DNA of 10,092 nt from Nitrososphaeraceae archaeon (lineage in GTDB: Archaea; Thermoproteota; Nitrososphaeria; Nitrososphaerales; Nitrososphaeraceae): the NCBI GenBank assembly GCA_030038695.1, contig JASHSN010000526.1, positions 1-10,092 of the forward strand. The letters run 5' to 3'. Position 1 is the stretch's first letter; each line of letters starts with the position of its first letter. The position numbers were made by a program, and so were the translations under genes. The notes below the pieces were generated by a model. That model was given only the letters and a program-made list of their open reading frames with translations, made no database searches and was not told the DNA's origin. Shown one piece after another: positions 5,685 through 10,092 of this stretch.

Positions 5685-6059
5685 TTACGTGTGTGTGTTG
5701 CTTATCATTTTCAATATATTTTCTATTATAGTGAAGTGGTGCTCTTCCTTCTCCATAGAAATTCTCAAGATATGATCGTTCAAGGGAAATGATGCAAGTT
5801 TTATTCGATCTCTTTCTGAAAAACTATATATAGTCTTGCCAAACTCTGCATCAAAATCTTTTCTCATTTCACTCCTCAGAGCAAAACCCAAGAATAGTTT
5901 TGAAGAATCTGCTTTATTCTCCAGTGAGTTTACACCTTCTCTCATGCCCCCAGCTACAAGTTTTCCCATTTTATTTATCACGCCTGCAAAGCGTATTCTT
6001 GGGCCGAGAGCAAAAATATCATTACAGAGATCGCTAAATTGATGATTACTAGAAGCCAA
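5685..6059 (-). CDS. DUF6659-like conserved thaumarchaeal protein
   Basis: A 124-residue soluble protein with no membrane segment. The pattern DIFALGPRIRFAGVINKMGK (14-33), LVAGGMREGV (34-43), ALRSEMRKDFDAEFG (60-74), IYSFSERDRIKLASFPL (77-93) and a C-terminal helix matches the family I know as DUF6659, which is repeated many times in Nitrososphaera-type genomes. The alternation of helix and strand suggests a roadblock/profilin-like alpha-beta fold, which is inference. Biochemical function is unknown. The frame has no early ATG. The start is TTG 6059, because the ATG a few bases upstream belongs to a five-codon frame. A minus-strand TATA-like cataaaaa (6089-6096) about 33 bp upstream supports this start and a short leader. 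It is monocistronic. Confidence 0.8.
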   Translation of the reverse strand: MASSNHQFSDLCNDIFALGPRIRFAGVINKMGKLVAGGMREGVNSLENKADSSKLFLGFALRSEMRKDFDAEFGKTIYSFSERDRIKLASFPLNDHILRISMEKEEHHFTIIENILKMISNTHT

Positions 6060-6088
6060 GCTCCATCAAATCAAGGATTTGACGACGG

Positions 6089-6096
6089 TTTTTATG
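6089..6096 (-). promoter_or_regulatory. TATA box for the DUF6659-like gene
   Basis: The minus strand reads cataaaaa, about 33 bp before TTG 6059, placing the transcript start about 6-8 nt before that codon. It supports the TTG over any alternative. Confidence 0.35.
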
Positions 6097-6227
6097 TTTT
6101 TTTCGCTGGATGCAGTATAACCTGGTAACCTTATTAATTCATGAACACCTTTTATCAGGTATTGTGATTTAGGAATCCTAGTTGGTTGGTGTTATGATGA
6201 GGTCAATGCATATTTGGTGATTTTGCC

Positions 6228-6395
6228 TTGTTAGGTGATGCCCTCGCACAATATCCTGCGGGAGGGACCAGTTGTCAGGTTTGTAAACAAATCGATTTAA
6301 ATATCGAAGACATCACAACGTCGGGTTCTGTTACCTCATCAACTCTGAGGGAGATAAAAGATCATTTGAAATCGTTACATGCGAAGGTGCTTTAA
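6228..6395 (+). CDS. Possible small 55-aa protein with CxxC (doubtful)
   Basis: From TTG 6228 a 55-codon frame runs to TAA 6393-6395. It reads GDALAQYPAGGTSCQVCKQ, then IDLNIEDITTSG, then a basic amphipathic tail LREIKDHLKSLHAKVL. The single CxxC and the helix-like tail look natural. The frame extends upstream only to a TGA at 6198, and an ATG at 6194 with a GGTTGG-like leader is out of frame with it, so a frameshift may have detached the true start. No TATA box is well placed for TTG 6228. Family not recognised. It is a small gene or a decayed one. Confidence 0.3.
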   Translation: MLGDALAQYPAGGTSCQVCKQIDLNIEDITTSGSVTSSTLREIKDHLKSLHAKVL

Positions 6396-6516
6396 CGACC
6401 ATCTGGGAATAGAGAGCGAAGGAAACACTTAAACTACGTTTCCCACTAGTGTGTGAAGTATGGTGTTAATACCGTAACCATGTCTGAAAGGAGATTGTGA
6501 AAGGTATTGGACAGAA

Positions 6517-6639
6517 ATGAACGTAAGGCATGAACGAAAGCTACGGCTAAATGGGGCTCTGAAGACTAAGGATTTGAGGCATCTTCAGAACGCTTGGCCT
6601 GGTTCAAATTTAGTTCCTAATATCCAAGAATTTAGCTAG
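6517..6639 (+). CDS. Possible small 40-aa basic protein or gene remnant (doubtful)
   Basis: From ATG 6517 a 40-codon frame ends at TAG 6637-6639. The product begins MNVRHERKLRLNGALKTKD and continues LRHLQNAWPG. The frame stays open upstream to a TAA at 6475, adding CLKGDCERYWTE, which looks at least as protein-like. Before that stop an in-frame ATG at 6460 gives only MVLIP. One nonsense change may therefore have split a gene of about 59 codons. No family is recognised and no Shine-Dalgarno precedes ATG 6517. Confidence 0.3.
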   Translation: MNVRHERKLRLNGALKTKDLRHLQNAWPGSNLVPNIQEFS

Positions 6640-6681
6640 TCTGGAATATACGTTCAAAAATTTCATTACTCATGTCATATA

Positions 6682-6689
6682 ACTTAAAT
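6682..6689 (+). promoter_or_regulatory. TATA box for the 6712 gene
   Basis: acttaaat is centred 26 bp before ATG 6712, exact leaderless spacing, and there is no Shine-Dalgarno. Confidence 0.5.
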
Positions 6690-6711
6690 AATTCTGATAC
6701 AGATATTTGAT

Positions 6712-7350
6712 ATGGTTAGATATAAACCTCCTTTTGAGTATGAACTGACCCCAGAGACTCTGGAAAAAGGAACCCACTGGCTCACTCTTCGACTTAAGAA
6801 TAAAGAAGACGACGATTTGCAGTATCTCGACGTAAGAATGCATTCTACGGACTCACTCCACATATCATTTCGCAATCACAACGATTACATCTTTCTTCTT
6901 AGGCCAGACGAAGAAAGATACTTAGACTTCCAGGTGGAGGCTAACGGGACAAGCCATTTATACGTTAGTGTACACGGACGCAGAAATGGAGATAAGTTTC
7001 ACTGGGACTCGCCTTTGTTAAGGGAAGAGGTTCTCGGAAATCCTGCAGAGATTGAAAATATTTTTGTATCAAACGGTGATATTGGAGGAGAAATTCAGGC
7101 TGAGGCAACCGTCAAAGGGATGCGTGATAGTGAAGGGCTGAAGCTTGTATTCTGGATGGACACACCATCTGGCAAATATGAAGAGCTATCTGAAATAAAA
7201 ACCCGAAAATTGTCTAAAGATGAAGAGGCAACATACAAAGCGAAGGTAAAGCCCAAGGAGGAAGGATTGTACACAGTATATGCAAATCTCTATGACGACC
7301 ATGGACGCATTGATAGGGATTATGATATAATCTGGGTTGAAAGGCGTTGA
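6712..7350 (+). CDS. Conserved-type hypothetical protein, two beta-sandwich-like domains
   Basis: A 212-residue protein not matched to a named family. No signal peptide or membrane segment is visible, so it is probably cytoplasmic or membrane-peripheral. Residues 1-105 alternate short beta-type stretches (HWLTLRLKN, YIFLLRPDEERYLDFQVE, HLYVSVHGR) and look like an Ig-like or NEW3-like sandwich. Residues 112-212 form a second one (EIENIFVSNGDIGGEIQAE, LKLVFWMDTP, EATYKAKVKPKEEGLYTVYANL, YDIIWVERR), with the E-G-x-Y-T-V-x-A pattern common in extracellular Ig-like modules. Charge is high throughout. The start is ATG 6712, set by a TATA box at leaderless distance. It precedes a candidate RNA and a secreted beta protein on the same strand. 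A joint role in the envelope is only a guess. Confidence 0.75.
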   Translation: MVRYKPPFEYELTPETLEKGTHWLTLRLKNKEDDDLQYLDVRMHSTDSLHISFRNHNDYIFLLRPDEERYLDFQVEANGTSHLYVSVHGRRNGDKFHWDSPLLREEVLGNPAEIENIFVSNGDIGGEIQAEATVKGMRDSEGLKLVFWMDTPSGKYEELSEIKTRKLSKDEEATYKAKVKPKEEGLYTVYANLYDDHGRIDRDYDIIWVERR

Positions 7351-7369
7351 GGCTACTCTATACTGACTT

Positions 7370-7378
7370 CTATATAGG
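7370..7378 (+). promoter_or_regulatory. TATA box for the candidate RNA
   Basis: ctatatagg is centred at 7374. Transcription would start near 7400, just before the hairpin at 7408-7464. Confidence 0.35.
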
Positions 7379-7399
7379 CAACTATTTGCAATGAGGTCC

Positions 7400-7496
7400 A
7401 AGAACACTGGAGCTCGTAGGTGATGATAACGATAACCTCACCATTTAGCACATTCTGAGCTCCACTGTGAGGACAATGCTAGAGTGGAATATTTTT
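7400..7496 (+). ncRNA. Candidate structured small RNA
   Basis: This non-coding stretch has a TATA box at the right distance in front, a perfect 8-bp inverted repeat (tggagctc 7408-7415, gagctcca 7457-7464) and a U-tract (attttttata) at 7491-7500. Inside, cctcac (7436-7441) can pair with gtgagg (7467-7472), and an overlapping tcacc can pair with ggtga (7419-7423), so two folds compete. GTGATGA (7420-7426) and CTGA (7455-7458) match box C and box D, but the closing stem does not abut box C, so a C/D guide RNA is not supported. It could instead be a leader of the downstream gene. No protein frame is seen. Confidence 0.3.
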
Positions 7497-7580
7497 TATA
7501 TAATATGGGCCGTAGAATTAACGTCTTTAAAATGAATTCCAAGGAGAAATCGAAAATCTCGACTAACTTGGATTAAAAGG

Positions 7581-7590
7581 TTTTTAATAA
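7581..7590 (+). promoter_or_regulatory. TATA box for the 7616 gene
   Basis: tttttaataa is centred about 30 bp before TTG 7616, giving a leader of only a few bases and supporting the TTG start. A second, stronger TATA-like stretch (ttttttatataatat, 7492-7506) lies further upstream. Confidence 0.45.
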
Positions 7591-7615
7591 GTCTTACTAT
7601 AGACAAAACACGGCT

Positions 7616-8170
7616 TTGCCTGGACAGAATTGGTTATCCGTTGCAAGTTGCCCGATGATAACAATAATGATCTTGCTTGGAGGTATTAATCCGTTATTTG
7701 CATCCTCTTCACTTCAGATCCCGGATATGATGGACAAAAATATGAATACGTCGTCTAAAGCCGGCATAAATAATACTGGTCAATATACAAATGCAAACAA
7801 CACTCAAGATTGGGAAGACCATGAAAATAATGTTAAAATTCATTTTACATATTTGCCTGAATATCCTCTTCCAGGCAACGGCACTAAACTATTATTTTAT
7901 GTACAAAATTTACAAACTGGGAGCTTTTTGAAGAATCTTGTTGCAGATATCACTATAACAAACAACATGACTACAGCAAGGATTAATGACATAAAAGATA
8001 CCAATGGCGCCTTCTCTAGATTTACAAACATACCATCCGCTAATGGTATTTTCTCTTTGAACTACACATTTTTCGAAGAAGGGATACATCAAGTGTTTGT
8101 TAATATACGTTCAGATAATTTTTCACTTGCGTTAGCATCATTCAGCATAGTAGTTCAACCCATAGTTTAA
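7616..8170 (+). CDS. Secreted, glycosylation-rich beta-sandwich protein
   Basis: A 184-residue protein starting at TTG 7616. Residues 8-29 are a hydrophobic signal (SVASCPMITIMILLGGINPLFA) with a likely signal-peptidase site at FAS-S. A low-complexity Asn/Thr-rich linker (about 38-70) leads to a beta-rich domain (72-184: KIHFTYLPEYPLPGNGTKLLFY, ADITITN, GIFSLNYTFFEEGIHQVFVNI) resembling FixH/YtkA-like or other Ig-like modules. I see seven N-x-S/T sequons (Asn44, 52, 61, 88, 117, 149, 168), fitting an N-glycosylated archaeal surface protein. Length is normal for such proteins. The frame has no ATG before residue 14 (a shorter start there would trim the signal). A 14-codon ATG frame (7532-7576) precedes it in the same phase. 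Anchoring is not visible, so it may be soluble or bound to a partner. Confidence 0.7.
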   Translation: MPGQNWLSVASCPMITIMILLGGINPLFASSSLQIPDMMDKNMNTSSKAGINNTGQYTNANNTQDWEDHENNVKIHFTYLPEYPLPGNGTKLLFYVQNLQTGSFLKNLVADITITNNMTTARINDIKDTNGAFSRFTNIPSANGIFSLNYTFFEEGIHQVFVNIRSDNFSLALASFSIVVQPIV

Positions 8171-8573
8171 ATTCATACAATATTATTTATGTAATACTTC
8201 CGGCAAAATATATTGGTATGCTCTACGGAGACGGGGTAATATTTGGTGTCATAAAACTCAAGTAAGCATACGTGTCGGATGTCAGTCCTTCTAACTAAGA
8301 AAATAGAACAGAACATATTACGGCTATAAAAAAATGAGAATATTCTTAGTTGGACGCATCGTATCCTTTCTTAAAGTACTTTTCTCTTTATTAAGCTTCA
8401 GACGTAATACATAACCACGCTTCCATCTAAATCGATATACCTAGAAATAATGATAAGGGAACTATTACTTCTTGGCAGATAAAGCAATCATTAACATTGG
8501 AGGACATAGTTCTTTTTACTTACAAGATTCTAACTAATTTAGACGTCTTAATCTTGACGTCTTGGAAGTCAAA
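8171..8573. other. Convergent intergenic region without a convincing gene
   Basis: It lies between the tail-to-tail genes ending at 8170 and 8574. U-rich plus-strand bases follow the first stop (tattatttatg, 8181-8191). A 9-bp inverted repeat (aactaagaa 8293-8301, ttcttagtt 8343-8351) brackets a TATA-like stretch, ctataaaaaaatg. Inside, ATG 8334 opens a 26-codon hydrophobic frame to 8414. gacgtctt occurs twice (8542-8549, 8555-8562). None of this is strong enough to call a gene. Confidence 0.4.
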
Positions 8574-8822
8574 TTATCGCGTCTGTTTCACAGTCTTTAA
8601 TGCTTGTCTGCCCTTACTTGTTAGACTGTACTGTTTCATTATCATTGGTCTGCCTTTGTCCTGAGAATATTGTCCTTCAACTAATCCTTCAGCTTCTAGC
8701 GGCGTTAAATGTCTATGTATTGTTCTGCGGTCTTTCCCTAAATCCCGGGCTATCTTACTTGGATGAGATCTCTTGACGTCTATGAGTGATAAAATGGCAA
8801 TATCGGTATTCTTGAGATTCAT
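8574..8822 (-). CDS. Small winged-helix transcriptional regulator
   Basis: An 82-residue protein that is essentially one winged-helix domain. Helix 1 is KNTDIAILSLIDV (4-16). Helix 2 is SKIARDLGK (22-30), and the recognition helix DRRTIHRHLTPLEAEGLV (31-48) has many basic residues. The wing is EGQYSQDKGRPMIMKQYSLTSKG (49-71), with the L-T-x-K-G ending typical of ArsR/MarR-like archaeal regulators. No Cys or other sensor residues are present, so the ligand, if any, is unknown. The start is ATG 8822, with a TATA box on the minus strand at leaderless distance. It is divergent from the 8-Cys secreted protein, and the shared 123-bp gap contains a 22-bp palindrome, so it probably regulates that gene. 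The site lies about 50-70 bp behind its own TATA box, so autoregulation is possible but less direct. Confidence 0.8.
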   Translation of the reverse strand: MNLKNTDIAILSLIDVKRSHPSKIARDLGKDRRTIHRHLTPLEAEGLVEGQYSQDKGRPMIMKQYSLTSKGRQALKTVKQTR

Positions 8823-8843
8823 AGCTTCAATTCTCTATTGCTG

Positions 8844-8851
8844 TTTATATT
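8844..8851 (-). promoter_or_regulatory. TATA box for the winged-helix gene
   Basis: The minus strand reads aatataaa, centred 26 bp before ATG 8822, which predicts a leaderless transcript. Confidence 0.5.
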
Positions 8852-8873
8852 TTTTGCCTCACATGCGACAACG

Positions 8874-8883
8874 TTTATATTTA
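8874..8883 (+). promoter_or_regulatory. TATA box for the Cys-rich secreted protein gene
   Basis: tttatattta predicts a transcript start near 8905, which lies inside the palindrome at 8901-8922. The leader of about 40 nt then carries a Shine-Dalgarno, unlike most genes here. A second TATA-like cctatatg (8898-8905) overlaps the palindrome. Confidence 0.45.
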
Positions 8884-8900
8884 TGATGGTATAGATCCTA

Positions 8901-8922
8901 TATGGGCATACATATGCTCATA
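8901..8922. promoter_or_regulatory. 22-bp near-perfect palindromic operator candidate
   Basis: tatgggcata-ca-tatgctcata has 10-bp arms with nine matches (mismatch 8905/8918). It covers the predicted transcript start of the secreted protein gene and lies in the gap shared with the divergent winged-helix gene. A dimeric repressor here would block initiation of the plus-strand gene. Confidence 0.5.
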
Positions 8923-8934
8923 CAGACAAATTTC

Positions 8935-8942
8935 AGGAGGAG
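8935..8942 (+). promoter_or_regulatory. Strong Shine-Dalgarno for ATG 8946
   Basis: aggaggag, with GGAGG five bases before the ATG. It fixes the start and shows that this mRNA has a real leader. Confidence 0.65.
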
Positions 8943-8945
8943 TAA

Positions 8946-9620
8946 ATGAAACCAACTAGTCTGGTCGTATTGGCTATTCTCTTGGTGTTGATGACCTTGA
9001 TGATATTGCCAAGTTCAGCAATGGCCTTGATTAGAGAAACTAGCATAGGTTACGCCGAATTAGATAAAGAGAAAAAATGTGATAATTTCAATACCAATGC
9101 TACATCTTGCTTCAATCTCGGAATAAAAGGAGGTATGATTGACGGTACACAAGAAAAGAATACTAACTTGGGTTTTTCAGTAACTGGAGGTTGTGGTGGA
9201 ACTGAAAGTCCAAATTATTGTGCAGGATATATCAAAGGTTACTCGCAATCGTATGGTCAGTTGCCTAATGTTAAAGAATACGCTGAAATTGTCAAGAGGG
9301 CTGCCATAACTAAAGCCCAAACGTATGGAGCATCTCCGCCTTCCAAAATAATTTGTAATGCATCTCAGACCTTTTGCAGTATTTATCAGAGTACTTATAA
9401 GAAAGAATTCCCAACAAATGCTCCATATTACCAAGGCCAAGCGGCGGGTGAAGAATATGCAAATCGTGTTTTAGATACATGTCATGAAACAAAACATCTT
9501 CACATACCATCTAGTCATTCTCAGGCTTGGCAAACAGGATTTAGTCAGGGATATGCAGATTCAATTTCAGAGGCTCAGAATGATGATGGGAGTTATGGCA
9601 GTCATAAATGTCATTTCTAA
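8946..9620 (+). CDS. Secreted 8-cysteine protein with repeated GxxxG motifs
   Basis: A 224-residue protein with a clear signal peptide (residues 1-27, hydrophobic VVLAILLVLMTLMIL, probable cleavage after SSAMA). The mature part has eight Cys (45, 55, 83, 92, 137, 144, 179, 222), an even number that fits four disulfides outside the cell. Four segments carry a spaced Gly pair followed by similar residues: GIKGGMIDG (59-67), GYIKGYSQSYG (94-104), GQAAGEEYA (164-172) and GFSQGYADS (198-206), suggesting old internal repeats. There are N-x-S/T sites at Asn50 and Asn138, and the C-terminus is His-rich. I do not recognise the family; similar short Gly/Tyr-repeat secreted proteins occur in thaumarchaea as far as I recall. 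The start is fixed by the Shine-Dalgarno. A divergent winged-helix gene and an intervening palindrome point to regulated expression. Confidence 0.75.
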   Translation: MKPTSLVVLAILLVLMTLMILPSSAMALIRETSIGYAELDKEKKCDNFNTNATSCFNLGIKGGMIDGTQEKNTNLGFSVTGGCGGTESPNYCAGYIKGYSQSYGQLPNVKEYAEIVKRAAITKAQTYGASPPSKIICNASQTFCSIYQSTYKKEFPTNAPYYQGQAAGEEYANRVLDTCHETKHLHIPSSHSQAWQTGFSQGYADSISEAQNDDGSYGSHKCHF

Positions 9621-9642
9621 GACATCTGTCTATGTAACAGGA

Positions 9643-9963
9643 TCATTCTTCTGAGATCACACTGAAGGGTAGATGTTCACTGGCGGACGGTTTTTTCTTT
9701 CTTCTTATTTGGTATAAAATCGGGAATTCCAATAATGGTGCTCCATATTTGTAAGCGACTGCATACCATCTTGTATGTAACGCGCTAAAGGGGAGAACGG
9801 AACAAGTGGTGAAAGAAGCACATATCAGCGGCACAAATGACGACATCACCAGTGTTCCTGCGGGAGTGAAGAATACAGCTGCGTGAGCTGCTGATGATGC
9901 TCCCGTTATCCCTGCTATTACGACGACTGCGGCCATTACCCCTACTGCTATTGCTTTTTTCAT
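9643..9963 (-). CDS. Small protein with signal peptide, hypothetical
   Basis: A 106-residue frame from ATG 9963. Residues 1-29 are a textbook signal peptide: MKK, a hydrophobic AVGVMAAVVVIAGITG core, and an SSAAHAA cleavage region. A second hydrophobic stretch follows (37-58, LVMSSFVPLICASFTTCSVLPF), then a more ordinary part with aromatic residues (WYAVAYKYG) and a basic tail RRKKK. The family is not recognised. The N-terminus is convincing. The rest is less so, and a frameshift in the second half cannot be excluded. A TATA-like ataattta (9989-9996, minus strand) lies about 30 bp upstream. It is convergent with the Cys-rich secreted gene, with only 22 bp between their ends. Confidence 0.55.
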   Translation of the reverse strand: MKKAIAVGVMAAVVVIAGITGASSAAHAAVFFTPAGTLVMSSFVPLICASFTTCSVLPFSALHTRWYAVAYKYGAPLLEFPILYQIRRKKKPSASEHLPFSVISEE

Positions 9964-9988
9964 TACTTCATGCTATTCGGGTTCCGCC

Positions 9989-9996
9989 TAAATTAT
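9989..9996 (-). promoter_or_regulatory. TATA box for the 9643-9963 gene
   Basis: The minus strand reads ataattta, about 30 bp before ATG 9963, implying a leader of only a few bases. An ATG 12 bases upstream of 9963 opens only two codons. Confidence 0.4.
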
Positions 9997-10082
9997 TTGA
10001 TTAACATATGATAACTTAGTCAAAGAAGTATATGAGAAGACTAAACAACATATAGACGAATATAGGAAACGGCAGGAGGAAC

Positions 10083-10092
10083 ATGATGAAAG
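10083..10092 (+). CDS. Start of a plus-strand gene cut by the window edge
   Basis: aggagga (10074-10080) is followed by two adjacent ATGs at 10083 and 10086. The second has the better spacing of five bases. Only three codons are visible, so no product can be named. A competing frame over the same bases is open from 10001 to the edge and reads as charged, helical protein (VKEVYEKTKQHIDEYRKRQE), but it has no ATG, GTG or TTG. The true gene may therefore use either frame. Confidence 0.3.

Noticed and set aside
6590..6620. tRNA-like T-loop string ggttcaaat
   Set aside because: No matching acceptor, D or anticodon arms surround it, and the T-stem does not pair. The bases are explained better by a coding-like frame.
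7420..7458. C/D box sRNA (GTGATGA ... CTGA)
   Set aside because: The closing stem touches box D but is six bases away from box C, and no convincing internal D'/C' boxes or kink-turn pairs are seen. Kept only as a general structured-RNA candidate.
8542..8562. Regulatory site made of two gacgtctt copies, with tcttgacgtct again at 8771-8781
   Set aside because: The third copy is inside the winged-helix coding sequence and the first two are far from any promoter. Probably chance.

Overview
The window looks like part of a thaumarchaeal (Nitrososphaerota) chromosome, most likely a soil-type Nitrososphaera/Nitrosocosmicus relative. This is inferred from several signs. Archaeal TATA boxes sit about 25-30 bp before start codons, which implies leaderless or near-leaderless transcripts. 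TTG and GTG starts are used. The base composition is AT-rich and gene spacing is loose. The gene families present (a DUF6659-like protein, a DUF4396 membrane protein, a UspA with a GSRGLTGFKK motif, short secreted sequon-rich proteins) are common in that group. No rRNA, convincing tRNA, CRISPR array, transposase or phage module is visible.

Layout. Bases 1-670 hold the 3' end of an open frame built of 11-residue repeats, then, in the same frame after one TGA, a universal stress protein lacking its first beta strand. A 39-aa minus-strand ORF with a strong Shine-Dalgarno (712-831) follows. Bases 1084-1839 encode a DUF4396 membrane protein behind a clear TATA box and two small inverted repeats. 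On the minus strand come a PPOX/F420-type flavin-fold oxidoreductase (1987-2442) and a tandem-domain SagB/ThcOx-type nitroreductase (2554-4203). Bases 4216-5684 are gene-poor: two coding-like frames without start codons (probable remnants) and a 46-aa Cys-rich, TTG-started zinc-binding candidate (5356-5496) with an operator-like palindrome at its promoter and a perfect 12-bp hairpin over its stop codon. A DUF6659-like protein (5685-6059, minus) is followed by another 650 bp with only two weak small frames.

The right third is about surface proteins and regulation: a two-domain beta-sandwich-like protein (6712-7350), a candidate structured RNA with its own TATA box and U-tract (about 7400-7496), a secreted sequon-rich beta protein (7616-8170), and a divergent pair made of a small winged-helix regulator (8574-8822, minus) and an 8-cysteine secreted protein with repeated GxxxG motifs (8946-9620). 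A 22-bp near-perfect palindrome lies between that pair. A small signal-peptide protein (9643-9963, minus) and the start of a further plus-strand frame close the window.

Most genes look individually transcribed, not organised in operons. The most system-like unit is the regulator, palindrome and Cys-rich secreted protein at 8574-9620. The next is the Cys-rich mini-protein locus at 5338-5557. No established defence, biosynthetic or mobile system can be supported from the sequence alone.
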